Shown here: in pieces, positions 35,949 through 45,690 of the stretch
Layout: every line of letters begins with the position of its first letter
Position numbering within the stretch: position 1 is the stretch's first letter
Source: Xenorhabdus japonica
Lineage (GTDB): Bacteria; Pseudomonadota; Gammaproteobacteria; Enterobacterales; Enterobacteriaceae
Direction of reading: 5' to 3'
NCBI RefSeq assembly: GCF_900115195.1
Contig: NZ_FOVO01000014.1
Coordinates: forward strand, 18,420 to 82,419
Length of the DNA: 64,000 nucleotides
Position numbers and translations under genes: made by a program
The notes under the pieces: generated by a model
Told to the model about the DNA's origin: nothing
The model's input: only the letters and a program-made list of their open reading frames with translations
Database searches by the model: none

Positions 35949-37124
35949 TTATTTACGTTGTTCAATCGGTATAAATTCCAAGTTTTCAGGGCCGGTATAG
36001 TTAGCCGTTGGACGGATTATTTTGTTATCAATGCGTTGCTCAATAATATGTGCCGCCCAACCAGAAGTTCGGGCAATTACAAACAGCGGTGTGAACATGG
36101 CAGTAGGAACGCCCATCATGTGATAGGACACCGCAGAGAACCAATCAACATTCGGGAACATTTTCTTGTTATCCCACATCACAGACTCAATCCGATCTGC
36201 AATGTCATACATCTGGGTTGTACCTGCTTCTTGGGAAAGTTGCAGGGAAATTTCTTTGATCACTTTATGGCGAGGATCGGCAATGGTATAAACTGGATGA
36301 CCGAAACCAATGATGACTTCTTTTCTTTCCAGACGGGCAATAATATCAGCTTCGGCTTGAGCTGGGGTGCCATAGCGTTGTTGGATTTCGAATGAAGCCT
36401 CATTGGCTCCACCGTGCTTCGACCCACGCAGAGCACCAATTCCCCCGATAATGGCAGAGTAAGTATCCGATCCCGTACCTGCAATGACCCGGCTGGTAAA
36501 TGTAGATGCGTTAAATTCATGCTCAGCGTATAGGGTCAGGGAAATGTGCATTGCTTTTTTCCATGATTCACACGGTTTTTGACCGTGCAGGAGGTGGAGA
36601 AAGTGTCCGCCAATGGAATCATCATCGGTTTCAACTTCAATACGGCGACCATTATGGCTGTAATGATACCAATAAAGCAGGATTGAACTGAGAGAAGCGA
36701 GTAAGCGATCAGCAATATCACGAGCACCTGCGAGGTTATGATCCTCTTTTTCTGGCAAAGTGCAGCCCAGTACAGAAACGCCGGTACGCATCACATCCAT
36801 GGGGTGCGCTATCGCAGGCAGTGCTTCCAATGCGGCTTTTACGCTGCTGGGCAGGCCACGCAAGGATTTCAATTTATTTTTGTAGGACGTTAATTCTGCG
36901 CGGGAAGGTAGCTTGTCGTGGATAAGGAGATAAGCGACCTCTTCAAACTCACAATGGGCAGCTAAATCGAGAATATCATAGCCACGGTAATGTAAGTCAT
37001 TGCCATTTTTGCCGACAGTACAAAGTGCTGTATTGCCTGCCGTAATGCCGGACAGTGCAACCGATTTTTTAGGTTTGAATGTCGTAATTTCAGGGGATTC
37101 CGTGACTGTATTCTGTTTACTCAT
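35949..37124 (-). CDS. prpC: 2-methylcitrate synthase
   Basis: PrpC condenses propionyl-CoA and oxaloacetate. The protein is 391 residues from the ATG at 37124; a GTG three codons upstream is less likely. Citrate-synthase catalytic regions are visible: [12 protein letters not shown] near residue 237, [18 protein letters not shown] near residue 270, and the C-terminal arginine region. It follows prpB by 14 bases. Confidence 0.95.
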   Translation of the reverse strand: MSKQNTVTESPEITTFKPKKSVALSGITAGNTALCTVGKNGNDLHYRGYDILDLAAHCEFEEVAYLLIHDKLPSRAELTSYKNKLKSLRGLPSSVKAALEALPAIAHPMDVMRTGVSVLGCTLPEKEDHNLAGARDIADRLLASLSSILLYWYHYSHNGRRIEVETDDDSIGGHFLHLLHGQKPCESWKKAMHISLTLYAEHEFNASTFTSRVIAGTGSDTYSAIIGGIGALRGSKHGGANEASFEIQQRYGTPAQAEADIIARLERKEVIIGFGHPVYTIADPRHKVIKEISLQLSQEAGTTQMYDIADRIESVMWDNKKMFPNVDWFSAVSYHMMGVPTAMFTPLFVIARTSGWAAHIIEQRIDNKIIRPTANYTGPENLEFIPIEQRK

Positions 37125-37138
37125 GCGTATCACCTCTG

Positions 37139-38023
37139 CTATTTTTTTGGGGAAAACAGGGCATCCAGTTTTCGTTCAAAATCGTAGTAGTTGATGCTTT
37201 CATAAAGTTCGTTACGGGTTTGCATCATATTGATGACATTTTTCTGTGTGCCATCCCGACGCAGAGCTGTATAGACCTGTTCGGCTGCTTTATTCATGGC
37301 TCGAAATGCTGATAGGGGGTAAAGGGCAATGGCGACGTTCACGCTTCTTAATTCTTCGAGTGTAAAGAGTGGTGTCGCACCGAACTCGGTAATATTCGCT
37401 AAAACAGGAACCGACGTTTTGGACGCGAATTCCTTATACATATGCAGCTCAGTAATCGCTTCAGGAAATAGCATATCGGCGCCAGCTTCAATATAAGCTG
37501 CGGCTCTGTCCAGTGCTGCATCTAGCCCTTCCACCGCCAGTGCATCCGTACGGGCCATAATGACAAAATGTTCATCGGTGCGGGCATCAACGGCAGCTTT
37601 GATGCGGTCTACCATTTCCTGTTTGGATACGATTTCTTTATTCGGACGATGACCACAACGTTTAGCACCGACCTGATCTTCAATATGAACACCCGCCGCA
37701 CCTGCTTTAATAATAGAACGAATGGTGCGGGCAACATTGAATGTTGAGGAACCGAATCCGATATCGGCATCAACAAGCAGAGGTAAATCACAGACATCAG
37801 TGATGCGGCGGATATCAATCAACACATCTTCCAGTGTAGAAATTCCCAAATCAGGTAATCCCAGTGAACCGGCAGAAACCCCGCCACCTGAAAGGTAAAT
37901 TGCCTTGTAGCCTGCCCGTTTTGCCAGCAATGCATGGTTTGCATTAATGGTTCCGACGACTTGTAACGGAGATTCGGCTTCTATTGCTTGACGAAAAGCC
38001 AATCCTGCAGAAGAAAATGCCAT
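37139..38023 (-). CDS. prpB: Methylisocitrate lyase
   Basis: PrpB cleaves methylisocitrate to pyruvate and succinate. The 294-residue protein has the family signature [10 protein letters not shown] near residue 122 with the active-site Cys, and DADIGFGSS and [10 protein letters not shown] around the Mg site. It is the first gene of the operon, preceded by a sigma54 promoter. Confidence 0.95.
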   Translation of the reverse strand: MAFSSAGLAFRQAIEAESPLQVVGTINANHALLAKRAGYKAIYLSGGGVSAGSLGLPDLGISTLEDVLIDIRRITDVCDLPLLVDADIGFGSSTFNVARTIRSIIKAGAAGVHIEDQVGAKRCGHRPNKEIVSKQEMVDRIKAAVDARTDEHFVIMARTDALAVEGLDAALDRAAAYIEAGADMLFPEAITELHMYKEFASKTSVPVLANITEFGATPLFTLEELRSVNVAIALYPLSAFRAMNKAAEQVYTALRRDGTQKNVINMMQTRNELYESINYYDFERKLDALFSPKK

Positions 38024-38076
38024 ATATAACCTCAGTGTTACTAAAATGGAACGAATTTGTATGCGGCTATAATTTA

Positions 38077-38093
38077 AGCAAGGTTTGTGCCAA
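38077..38093 (-). promoter_or_regulatory. Sigma54 promoter of prpBCDE
   Basis: On the minus strand, TTGGCACAAACCTTGCT matches the -24 (TGGCAC) and -12 (TTGC) elements with correct spacing. It lies about 54-70 bases upstream of prpB. PrpR, encoded divergently, is a sigma54-dependent activator, which agrees. Confidence 0.9.
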
Positions 38094-38223
38094 TGATAAA
38101 AGAAGTGAAGCGTAAACAGGAGCGGATATAAAAAACTTATTGTTTTTATTATTTAAATTTACATGGATAGATTGATTTTAGTTAATGGGTAGTTGCTGTT
38201 TAGCTATTGGCTATAATGTATAC

Positions 38224-38281
38224 TTGTTTCATTTTGAATAAATTATGTTTCATTTTTGTTTCAGATTTCGGAAGTGAAACA
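38224..38281. promoter_or_regulatory. Candidate PrpR upstream activating sites
   Basis: TGTTTCA occurs at about 38225, 38246 and 38257, and its complement TGAAACA at 38275-38281. In Salmonella and E. coli PrpR binds dyads of this type. They lie 130-200 bases upstream of the sigma54 promoter, a typical enhancer distance, and overlap the prpR leader, so may also give autoregulation. Confidence 0.55.
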
Positions 38282-38318
38282 GCAGGGTGATCTCATTACA
38301 AAAAATATGGGAGGAAAC

Positions 38319-40013
38319 ATGACATCAGTACACACAGGGGAACGTGATAACAATAGACCGGTTATCTGGACAGTTTCTGTTTCCAGACTTTTTGATCTTT
38401 TTCGTGACATTACACCGGAATTCGATCACCAAGTTGATATTACTCCGATTCAGTTGGGCTTTGAGCGTGCGGTTCAACATATTCGCAAACGGCTGGAAAC
38501 CGAGCATTGTGATGCCGTGATTTGCGCAGGATCTAATGGCGCCTATTTAAAAAGCCGCTTATCCGTGCCGGTGATTATTGCCAAAGCCAGCGGGTTTGAT
38601 TTTATGCAGGCATTGGCGCGTGCCCGACAAATCAGTTCGCGAATTGGTGTCATTACTTACCAGAATACCTTACCTGTATTGGAGGAGTTTCAGCATCGTT
38701 TTAATTTGCGCATTGAACAACGCAGTTATGTGACAGAGGAAGATGCCAGAGCGCAAGTCAATGCCTTGAAGGCGATGGGCATTAAAGTCATTGTGGGAGC
38801 AGGGCTAATTACCGATCTTACTTATGAAGCTGAGCTGGTGGGGGTGTTTGTCTATTCAGCGGACTCTATTCGGCAGGCATTTCAGGATGCGTTGGAGATG
38901 GCCCGGATGACCAAACTCAATCAGGCGGTGATTTCCCCTTATCCTACAGAAGATAAGCTCCGCACACGTCATACGATCAGCGATATTAGAGGAAACTCTG
39001 TTGCGGTAGAGCAAGTGCGTAATACGATTATGCTGTATTCCCGCTCGACAGCCACGGTTCTGATTCAGGGAGAAAGCGGTACGGGAAAAGAGCTGGTGGC
39101 ACAGGCTATTCATCATGAATATACATTGCGTTATGGACAGTTAGCGGGCAAGCCGTTTGTTGCTGTCAACTGTGGGGCGATTACTGAATCTTTACTGGAG
39201 GCTGAACTGTTTGGTTATGAGGAAGGGGCTTTCACGGGTTCACGACGTGGCGGGCGTGCAGGTTTATTTGAAATTGCGCACAGGGGAACGTTATTTCTTG
39301 ATGAAATTGGTGAAATGCCATTACCTTTGCAAACGCGGTTATTAAGGGTATTGGAAGAAAAATTCGTTGTCAGGGTTGGCGGGTATCGCCCGATTGCTGT
39401 TGATGTACGGATTATCTGTGCCACACATTGTGATTTGGATACTTGGGTCAGGGAAGAGCGTTTTCGAGCCGATTTGTTCTACCGTTTGAGTGTATTGCGA
39501 ATTAACGTACCAGCATTGAGGGAAAGAGGAAATGATATTGGCTTGTTGGCAATAGAATACTTACAACGGGCTTTTGCCGCACTTAATTTACCTGTTGCTA
39601 CATCAAGGATACAAGAGCTTGCTGAATGTCATGAAGTATTGCAATCCTATCATTGGCCGGGAAATGTACGTGAATTGCGTAACTTGATGGAACGAATAGC
39701 GCTTTATTTGAGTGCTCATCCTGAACAGGCTTTAACTCCTGCGTTAATATTATCACTTTCACCTGAGCGTCAAATTGATAATAAAGTTATGAATAGCAAT
39801 ATTATTAATGGCAAAGTTATTAATAATAATGTGAAAGCAGCCCAATTTGAAGCATCTTCTCTTATTGAAAACACGCTTTCAGCGCCTGATATTACAGTAC
39901 ATGATATCTTGGCGCGATTTTCAGGTAATCGGCGTGCAGCAGCGGAACATTTGGGAATTAGCCGCACGACGCTATGGCGGAGATTAAAGCAGGAGCAGGG
40001 CAAAATTAAATAG
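38319..40013 (+). CDS. prpR: Sigma54-dependent propionate catabolism activator PrpR
   Basis: A 564-residue enhancer-binding protein from the ATG at 38319, which has GGGAGGAAAC before it; E. coli PrpR is 528. The N-terminal PrpR_N sensor domain (residues 15-200) binds 2-methylcitrate in the family. The AAA+ domain has Walker A GESGTGKE, the GAFTGS sigma54 contact loop, and [11 protein letters not shown]. The C-terminal Fis-type HTH is [21 protein letters not shown] run of Asn/Ile-rich sequence ([14 protein letters not shown]) forms the linker before the HTH. It diverges from prpB. Confidence 0.95.
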   Translation: MTSVHTGERDNNRPVIWTVSVSRLFDLFRDITPEFDHQVDITPIQLGFERAVQHIRKRLETEHCDAVICAGSNGAYLKSRLSVPVIIAKASGFDFMQALARARQISSRIGVITYQNTLPVLEEFQHRFNLRIEQRSYVTEEDARAQVNALKAMGIKVIVGAGLITDLTYEAELVGVFVYSADSIRQAFQDALEMARMTKLNQAVISPYPTEDKLRTRHTISDIRGNSVAVEQVRNTIMLYSRSTATVLIQGESGTGKELVAQAIHHEYTLRYGQLAGKPFVAVNCGAITESLLEAELFGYEEGAFTGSRRGGRAGLFEIAHRGTLFLDEIGEMPLPLQTRLLRVLEEKFVVRVGGYRPIAVDVRIICATHCDLDTWVREERFRADLFYRLSVLRINVPALRERGNDIGLLAIEYLQRAFAALNLPVATSRIQELAECHEVLQSYHWPGNVRELRNLMERIALYLSAHPEQALTPALILSLSPERQIDNKVMNSNIINGKVINNNVKAAQFEASSLIENTLSAPDITVHDILARFSGNRRAAAEHLGISRTTLWRRLKQEQGKIK

Positions 40014-40173
40014 GAAAATTAATTACACGCGGATTCATATATTACGTGTTGAATATTACATCTTAGATAAAGAAACATTATTTATAGCATTTTTAAACCT
40101 TAACATATTCCAATGGGATCCAACTTGCCTCTCCTGATTTCTTATATGCCCAATACCAGCCATTTAACGTTTT

Positions 40174-40308
40174 GGTTATGTATTCAATGTATGTATTCTG
40201 GTTTTATAAAGTCAATTTTAATGCCGAACAAAGCCAGTAGAATAAGACGATTGAACTAATCGAATGCTATCGTGTGTATTGTTAGATCAATAGATTGAAT
40301 ACTTGACC
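40174..40308. mobile_element. 135-bp MITE, copy 1
   Basis: A 135-base element that recurs at 50174-50308 with only a few differences. Its ends are imperfect 15-base inverted repeats: GGTTATGTATTCAAT at the left and ATTGAATACTTGACC at the right (13 of 15 paired). No frame inside codes a transposase. The flanks here (AACGTTTT and AATTTAGG) do not form a target duplication. It lies in the 587-base space after prpR. Confidence 0.85.
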
Positions 40309-40599
40309 AATTTAGGAGCTATTGTGATAAGAGTGATAGCAATGTCACAGAGCTTATTAAATTATCAGATCTTGCCTAGTGAGGTTTTTTTTGTTTTTGA
40401 GATAAAATTAACTTTATTATCATTATAATTATAATTATAATTATTATTCATTTGATTATTAATAGGCTTTAAAACTTCCTTTTTATCTGAGTTAAATTAT
40501 CAGTGTTATCCTTATTTTAACATAGGTGTTTAGATATTGTGCGGATAATATTTAAGTGATGTCTGACAAGGTTAATTCATATCAATAAGGTGAAAAGCT

Positions 40600-40959
40600 A
40601 TGATAAATAAAAAAGTGAGTATTCTTGCAGGATTATTTTTGTCTCTGGTCGCAGGAACAAGTCTGGCTGCGGAGACAAAAAGTGCTGATAATATCGGTAT
40701 AGTTAACCCAAGTAATTTTAAGTGCACAAAGTTTATGACTTCCGGTAATTATATCGGAAAACTGGCTTACACTGTTTCTTTGGACAGTTTGGAGCAAGAT
40801 GTTTATTGGTTTGTGAGTCTAGAGTCAGGTGATGAAGGGTGCATTGCTGTTCATCAAACAAACGCGAGACATAATAAAATTGCTCATGATGCTTTTGTTC
40901 AAGGTAAAATTGTGAAAATTAAACTCGAAGGAACTAGCGTAAAAGCAATAGTCCATTAA
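40600..40959 (+). CDS. Small secreted protein of unknown function
   Basis: A 119-residue precursor with a clear signal peptide (ILAGLFLSLVAGTSLA-AET) and a mature part of about 96 residues with two cysteines (FKCTKF and DEGCIAV) that could form one disulfide. A good Shine-Dalgarno (AAGGTGAAAA) precedes the ATG. The mature part is predicted to be beta-rich and ends KIVKIKLEGTSVKAI. Its size and pattern loosely recall OB-fold toxin B subunits, but no family is recognised. It is a single gene with its own terminator, next to a MITE. Confidence 0.7.
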   Translation: MINKKVSILAGLFLSLVAGTSLAAETKSADNIGIVNPSNFKCTKFMTSGNYIGKLAYTVSLDSLEQDVYWFVSLESGDEGCIAVHQTNARHNKIAHDAFVQGKIVKIKLEGTSVKAIVH

Positions 40960-41005
40960 TTTTAATACATAGAGTCTAATGAATTTACCTAAATGTTTTA
41001 TTATT

Positions 41006-41036
41006 AAACCAGCATATTAATAGCGCTGGTTTTTTA
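41006..41036 (+). terminator. Terminator after the secreted protein gene
   Basis: AAACCAGC/GCTGGTTT with an 11-base loop, followed by TTTTTATTTC. It lies 47 bases after the stop. Confidence 0.75.
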
Positions 41037-41044
41037 TTTCTCTA

Positions 41045-42010
41045 TACTCTAATAATCATTAAATAGTGATTATTGTAATATGGAGAATGCTAAGGCTGAT
41101 TGGCAGCTTAGATAACTGCGTCTTAATTGTCCTCTGAAAGACTGACCAATAATCACGGGATGGGGAACTGGACGGCGTAATGCAGGGGATCAGCACCTGC
41201 CTCCACACCAATACAAGGCTGTGCACTACGTGGCTTTCCTCTAACCCATTGATTTCATTAATTTCCACTCCTCTGCCGGAAATAAGCAAAATCAACAAGT
41301 TAGCTAAAGGTGGGATTTCTCACTTTTAATTCAGCACACTTCCGTTTCAAACGGAGGCGTGAAACTAACTCTAGGTATCCCATATGTTAAAGGACAGATT
41401 ACTGCTTTATAAGGATACTGACTTCTCATACTCACTTGATTCTTCTTTGGCAAAAGCTCATCTGATCGTCAAATATCATCAAAAAATCTGAATACTTAAA
41501 AGTGCTGTTTATGTGTACAGAAATGCACTGGTTTAGCGGGGAATTTTTGCAGTGAATTTTCTGAATAAAATAATGATGACCGTTCTTCAATATGGGTTTT
41601 TGAGAAGAGTGAACTGAGGGAAAAATCAGATCTAAAAAGAGCAAAAGTGGAATGTATTTTTGTTACACTTTTTTACAAATAGAAATACATTCGTTGCAAA
41701 TAAAAACACCTCAGAGGGGAAGTCTGAGGTGTCTTAAATTTAACTCCACGTGCATTTCACGTGCACTTTGAAGTCCTTTTACTGTCATGACAGTAACCAA
41801 CTTTTCTAACCTACTGTTTTTCAAGTTGTTATCCCTACACTGTCCTACCAAATTTTCTTGCGGAATTTGAATTGGTTATATAGTTAATTGATAAATAATA
41901 TTTTTATTAATTTTTTATTGGTTAGTTACTACCAAGCTTACTACCAAAAACATTTACGATTGCTTTTTGACCGGGGGGGATTAGCTGTGTATATTCATAT
42001 TTATAAACAG
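41045..42010. other. Gene-poor interval with unexplained structure
   Basis: No convincing gene. The segment 41090-41340 is less AT-rich than its surroundings and contains GCAGG/CCTGC and other short stems. Further on are an imperfect inverted repeat (GAATGTATTT at 41651 with AAATACATTC at 41684), a stem ACACCTCAGA/TCTGAGGTGT at 41706-41732 with a T-run on the minus strand, a direct repeat of CACGTGCA near 41750, and the palindrome ACTGTCATGACAGT at 41781-41794. Confidence 0.5.
41926..41949. repeat. 24-base direct repeat, left copy
   Basis: TTACTACCAAGCTTACTACC followed by AAAA; 22 of 24 bases are identical to 53192-53215 in the same orientation. It marks the likely left end of the P4-like element, 11.3 kb from the copy beside ssrA. 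The repeat itself is a tandem of TACTACCAA. Confidence 0.6.
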
Positions 42011-42020
42011 TATTTTTATG

Positions 42021-42164
42021 TGTCCCGCTGTCCCTGTGTCCCTTACTTATTTATATAAATATAAAAATATTATATATATTATATAGTTATATGTATTTTA
42101 TAAAATCTATACTCAGTACAAATGAGGGACAAGAGCGGGACAACACCTAATATAGATGTCCCGA
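42021..42164. repeat. GTCCC iteron-like cluster, candidate replication origin
   Basis: GTCCC occurs three times in 42023-42043 (GTCCCGCTGTCCCTGTGTCC), is inverted as GGGAC at 42126 and 42137, and appears again at 42159. TGTCCCGCT (42022-42030) is exactly inverted as AGCGGGACA (42134-42142) across an extremely AT-rich 90-base core. P4 replicons have such ori/crr repeats next to the replication gene; in a circular form of this element the cluster would lie just after the DUF927 gene. Confidence 0.5.
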
Positions 42165-42641
42165 TGTTTCAATAAACCCCTCCCCGGAAAATGAGCAACA
42201 TTTTTTGCGTTTATACGGCTATACCAGATTTAGCGGTAGAGTTAAACAGGAATTCTTGCTTAGGCCTGTGGGATAAAAATTTCTACATCGCGGCCGCTTT
42301 TCTGTCTGGCTACTCCATCTATTATGGATTTTTCGCCGGGCGTAGTCTCTTGGCTTTCAAGTCCAGTAGTTTGATGTAGTTTAGGAACGGTTAATATTTT
42401 TCTGTAGTTTGCTGTAGTGTTATGTGAAAAATTTTGAATAATGTTGGCCAGCACTCTTGCTTGCTCATAGTTTCATTGAACCGTTTGGCAAAGCGCTTTG
42501 CGCTCAGAGATGATCCAACTTTTGAATCATTAGCATAATCATGTAGTTAACCGTAACTCGATATTGAGCTACGGTCACGTTGCTAATTCCCCTGTTTCGG
42601 AGCAATTAAACCTAACCACAGAGTTAAGGCAGAATTCCGCC

Positions 42642-43133
42642 TTAGGTATCAGCTCCCCAGCCCAGATTTCTAAGTTCTGCTCGCATAAAGTCATATGCAG
42701 TAATCGTAGCTCTGGTATTTTTTGCGTGTCGAGTACAAAAAATAGCAAAGGCGTCTACCGGAGAAAAACGCTGTTTGTAGAAAAAGTATTTTGCCAGCGG
42801 ATGTTTCTTTTCTGCGTAGATAGGTTTATCAGGGCAATTATATTGTTCGTCCATCCAAGATATAAATTGGTCTACAGTCAGGTCATAGACTTTTTTGTCA
42901 ATTTCTAACCAGTAATGGAAATCGTCATTTTTTCGATCGCCACCAAGAACAATTTTAATATCGGCATTGCGGAAAAATTGCTGTGCAACCATACCGAAGA
43001 ATACAGAAGCTCCCTGACAAGAATTAATTGGGAAGCTATAAAAGAAAGGAATACCCATATCATTTATTTTTTGGTGCTCTTTCTCGAATACTCTTCGGGT
43101 ATCCATCGCTAATTTAACAAGTCCGTTTTGCAT
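42642..43133 (-). CDS. Transglutaminase-like cysteine protein, possible effector
   Basis: About 163 residues. An ordered Cys-His-Asp triad is suggested: Cys in INSCQGASVFFG, His in DDFHYWLEIDKKVYDLTVDQF in parts, and Asp in VYDLT. This is the arrangement of transglutaminase/papain-like hydrolases. There is no signal peptide. It stands alone and on the opposite strand to the neighbouring phage genes, as cargo genes of satellites do. The ATG at 43133 is chosen over a TTG three codons upstream; neither has a strong ribosome site. The function is not established. Confidence 0.6.
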   Translation of the reverse strand: MQNGLVKLAMDTRRVFEKEHQKINDMGIPFFYSFPINSCQGASVFFGMVAQQFFRNADIKIVLGGDRKNDDFHYWLEIDKKVYDLTVDQFISWMDEQYNCPDKPIYAEKKHPLAKYFFYKQRFSPVDAFAIFCTRHAKNTRATITAYDFMRAELRNLGWGADT

Positions 43134-43446
43134 AGTTTGCAATCGATATTATTTAGTTTATAGAAGGGTAAGGGAATAGTTTATCAAGCTCTGCTTTGAG
43201 GGTGAAATGTTACGAACCAAGTTACCCCGATAAACCATTCCATACGATTTAATACCAGATTCTGACTGATGTTTTTTTGGTTTGTAGTTATCTGTAGTTA
43301 AAGGTGTTTGTTAGTAACTACTACCACTGTAATGCTTGGTGCTAAATGGTTTGAGCTAATTTCCATTAGCCTAAACTCTGCGCGCTTATTCTGGGTAATC
43401 TGGTATATTTTATCTACAGAAACTTTTATGAACCTAAAGGTTAACC

Positions 43447-44097
43447 GTGGATATTTTATCAACGTTATTTTTTCAGAATACGCGAAGAATCGGAATGATA
43501 ATACCGAGTGTCGTGATATCGGAAAAGCACCAAGATTCGGCAGAGATTACTGAGCATCCGGTGCAATACGGTGCAGCTATCAGTGACCATGCCTATGATA
43601 AGCCGTCAGAGGTCACAATGGAGCTAGGTTTTGCTGGTGGGGGTTCGTTAATTGACGGCTTTGATACGCCTACTAAGATATTTGATTTTAATACCGAAGA
43701 AATATTGGGTAAAAGCCCCAAAGAAATTTATGAACAACTGCTTAAACTAAAAGCCTCTAAAGAGCCGTTTGACGTTCTCACAGGAAAGCGCCGGTATAGA
43801 AACATGCTGATCCGGGCAATTGAAGTAGTAACGGATAAAACCTCTGAAAATGTCCTGATGGTCACTTTGACCTTGCGTGAAGTGATTATCGTCGATACTG
43901 CAATAGTTGAGGGTATAAAAGTTCCACGGGTAGCAAGAACTGCACCGTTAGAGGCTCAGCCAACACTTGACCGAGGAACGGTAACGCCAATAACAATCGA
44001 TAAAAATCAGTCTTTGTTAAACGCGGGATATGAGGCATTAGATGATTTTTTAGGTGGCGCATTGTCTAGGATTGGAAAGCAGATCACAGGAGGCTGA
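43447..44097 (+). CDS. Dit-like phage tail/baseplate protein
   Basis: A 216-residue protein starting with GTG. The N-terminal half contains the pattern ITEHPVQYGAAISDHAYDKPSEV (by ends, residues 34-56), typical of Dit-like tail hub proteins, and YEQLLKLKASKEPFDVLTGKRRYRN near residue 95. It is followed, 2 bases later, by a broken gene of the small protein that usually accompanies it. No other structural genes are present, so this is a relic of a long-tailed prophage different from the P2-type remnant. Confidence 0.75.
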   Translation: MDILSTLFFQNTRRIGMIIPSVVISEKHQDSAEITEHPVQYGAAISDHAYDKPSEVTMELGFAGGGSLIDGFDTPTKIFDFNTEEILGKSPKEIYEQLLKLKASKEPFDVLTGKRRYRNMLIRAIEVVTDKTSENVLMVTLTLREVIIVDTAIVEGIKVPRVARTAPLEAQPTLDRGTVTPITIDKNQSLLNAGYEALDDFLGGALSRIGKQITGG

Positions 44098-44098
44098 A

Positions 44099-44397
44099 AT
44101 GAACGTCGTAGAGATACCTTTGCTCGCGGGAAACCAAGTGTTTGATATTCAGCTAGGCGGCATAGCGTATAGAATGGTATACAGTATAGGGGCATTGCTG
44201 GTTGGGTATTAGATATTATGCACCCGAATAGCGAGCCGATGGTATTAGGAACTCCGCTAGTTTCTGGCGTAGATATTCTGGAATCATACCAGAGCTTGGG
44301 CTTTAATGGTGCGCTGGTTTTTGTTTGCAAAGACGGTAATGAGACGAGCGGAGAAGGCTTAGGCGATACCAAGAGGCTATATTTCGTATCTTCTTGA
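44099..44397 (+). pseudogene. Small phage tail-associated protein, frameshifted
   Basis: An ATG overlapping the previous gene region opens MNVVEIPLLAGNQVFDIQLG and runs to a stop after VGY. The rest of the gene continues in another frame from about 44197 (AGWVLDIMHPNSEPMVLG ... LYFVSS) to 44397. A single frameshift near 44190 separates the halves. The intact protein would be about 99 residues and of the type encoded next to Dit-like genes in enterobacterial prophages. Confidence 0.7.
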
Positions 44398-44543
44398 GAT
44401 GATTCAAAACCCGCCTCATGATTAAAATCAAACAGTTATCCATAAAGCAAACTTGCGTTACGAACAATATCAACTAGATAAGTCTCTTATGCCGGGGAGA
44501 CTATCGATATCCCGGCAGTTAAAAACAAGGGGCTTTTCAATTC

Positions 44544-44556
44544 TACCGAATCGGTA
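44544..44556. promoter_or_regulatory. Operator-like palindrome with overlapping -10
   Basis: TACCGAATCGGTA is a 6+1+6 palindrome directly followed by TAATTAAAATA. A second dyad, GTACTA...TAGTAC at 44814-44831, lies just before the antiterminator gene. Both look like protein-binding sites in a promoter region, but no regulator can be named. Confidence 0.35.
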
Positions 44557-44853
44557 TAATTAAAATAAATCAGTAGGTTAAAGTGATGATTGAAAAGCCA
44601 ATCACCATAATTACAGATAACACTCTGTTTCTACTCATGAAGCAAAAACGCGATCATTATCCCTTGCCCGTTAGCCAACCCGATTAGAACTTCCCCGGCA
44701 ACCTATTGATAAGGCTTAATTCTCGCGAATCGCTAGAATTGAAAAACCCTTTCTAATCAGTATGGTCCAAAAGTTGGAACATCTATTTCTTATACCCCCA
44801 ACCGGTGTTAATATGTACTAGTTATATAGTACAACCAAAGTGGATAAAAGATC

Positions 44854-45285
44854 ATGCACAGAGATATGCAGAAAATACTATTGCATTGGGGCGGGTGGGT
44901 AGTGCAGGGCAGAGTTAACATTGGTTGGAAGTCAGTATCCGCTGGATTTGAAAACGCGGTGACTTATTCCGGTAACAATAAGCTGTCGTGCAGTGACGAG
45001 GACGGCATGATCATAGATAGCTGTGTCGCCAAGCTGCGCAATGTCGGTATGGCTCAGGAGTGTGATTTTATCGAGCACCACTACGTTAGCGGCATGTCGA
45101 AAAGAGCCATAGGCCGTAAGTTCAAGCTCGGTGAAAGCGAAGTCAGAAAGCGAATGCTGGTGGCTGAGAGTTTTATCTTAGGGTGTCTGGAGGCGTTAGA
45201 CGAACCATTGGAAATAGACCTAATCTATGGCTTCCACGGTAACAGGGCGAATTCGTCCAGTTCAGCATTAAACGCCCAACAGTAA
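44854..45285 (+). CDS. Q: Phage antitermination protein Q
   Basis: A 143-residue protein of the lambdoid antitermination Q family. It shows MQKILLHWGGWV at the start, AGFENAVTYSG, SCSDEDGMIIDSCVAKL near residue 45, and the HTH-like HYVSGMSKRAIGRKFKLGESEVRKRM in parts (residues 76-101). Q lets RNA polymerase read through terminators into late genes. No lysis or structural late genes follow, so it is a leftover of a lambdoid prophage. Two hairpins lie shortly downstream. Confidence 0.88.
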   Translation: MHRDMQKILLHWGGWVVQGRVNIGWKSVSAGFENAVTYSGNNKLSCSDEDGMIIDSCVAKLRNVGMAQECDFIEHHYVSGMSKRAIGRKFKLGESEVRKRMLVAESFILGCLEALDEPLEIDLIYGFHGNRANSSSSALNAQQ

Positions 45286-45371
45286 AAAGCCTATCCCTTG
45301 CCCGTATATCTATGCGAACGGCTACCGCCATATTTGGCGGTAGGGTTAATATATTCAGTATGGTAAGGCGT

Positions 45372-45412
45372 GATGCCCACTTAGAGTACGGAAGAATACG
45401 TGGGCATCTTTG
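45372..45412 (+). terminator. Hairpin downstream of antiterminator Q
   Basis: GATGCCCAC/GTGGGCATC with a 19-base loop, followed by TTTGATT. In lambdoid phages the terminator that Q suppresses lies here. A second stem (CTACCGCC/GGCGGTAG near 45322) has no U-tract. Confidence 0.5.
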
Positions 45413-45420
45413 ATTACGTT

Positions 45421-45690
45421 TTATGAGAGGTAGCGGTCTGTTGCTGGTTTTATTTTTCTACCAAAGTCTTCAATGTAATCCTCATAGATGAAGACACTAC
45501 TGTTGGCAAATATAAAATAAGAATTTCTTTCCCCATTCTTAATAATACCCATTATAAAGCCACGTTCATCGCTACGATCCCAATATTCAGTCTCACCCGG
45601 GCTTAGACTATTCCAGTCTGTATCCCCTCTTTTTCCCCATTTATTAACACTCATAGAAATATTTCTATTTGAACGGTTTGTTATTTGCAT
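45421..45690 (-). CDS. Small beta-rich protein of unknown function
   Basis: An 89-residue frame with a strong Shine-Dalgarno (AGAGGA, 4 bases before ATG). The sequence MQITNRSNRNISMSVNKWGK is followed by GDTDWNSLSPGETEYWDRSDERGF in parts and YFIFANSSVFIYEDYI. The alternating polar/aromatic pattern suggests a single beta-sandwich domain. There is no signal peptide. No family is recognised. It lies on the minus strand between phage relics, as a likely cargo gene. Confidence 0.6.
   Translation of the reverse strand: MQITNRSNRNISMSVNKWGKRGDTDWNSLSPGETEYWDRSDERGFIMGIIKNGERNSYFIFANSSVFIYEDYIEDFGRKIKPATDRYLS

Noticed and set aside
41059..41298. 79-codon minus-strand frame
   Set aside because: No start signal and no domain; the underlying DNA looks more like a structured or decayed sequence.
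42191..42379. 62-codon plus-strand frame
   Set aside because: Low-complexity hydrophobic reading with no ribosome site; lies in repeat-rich DNA.
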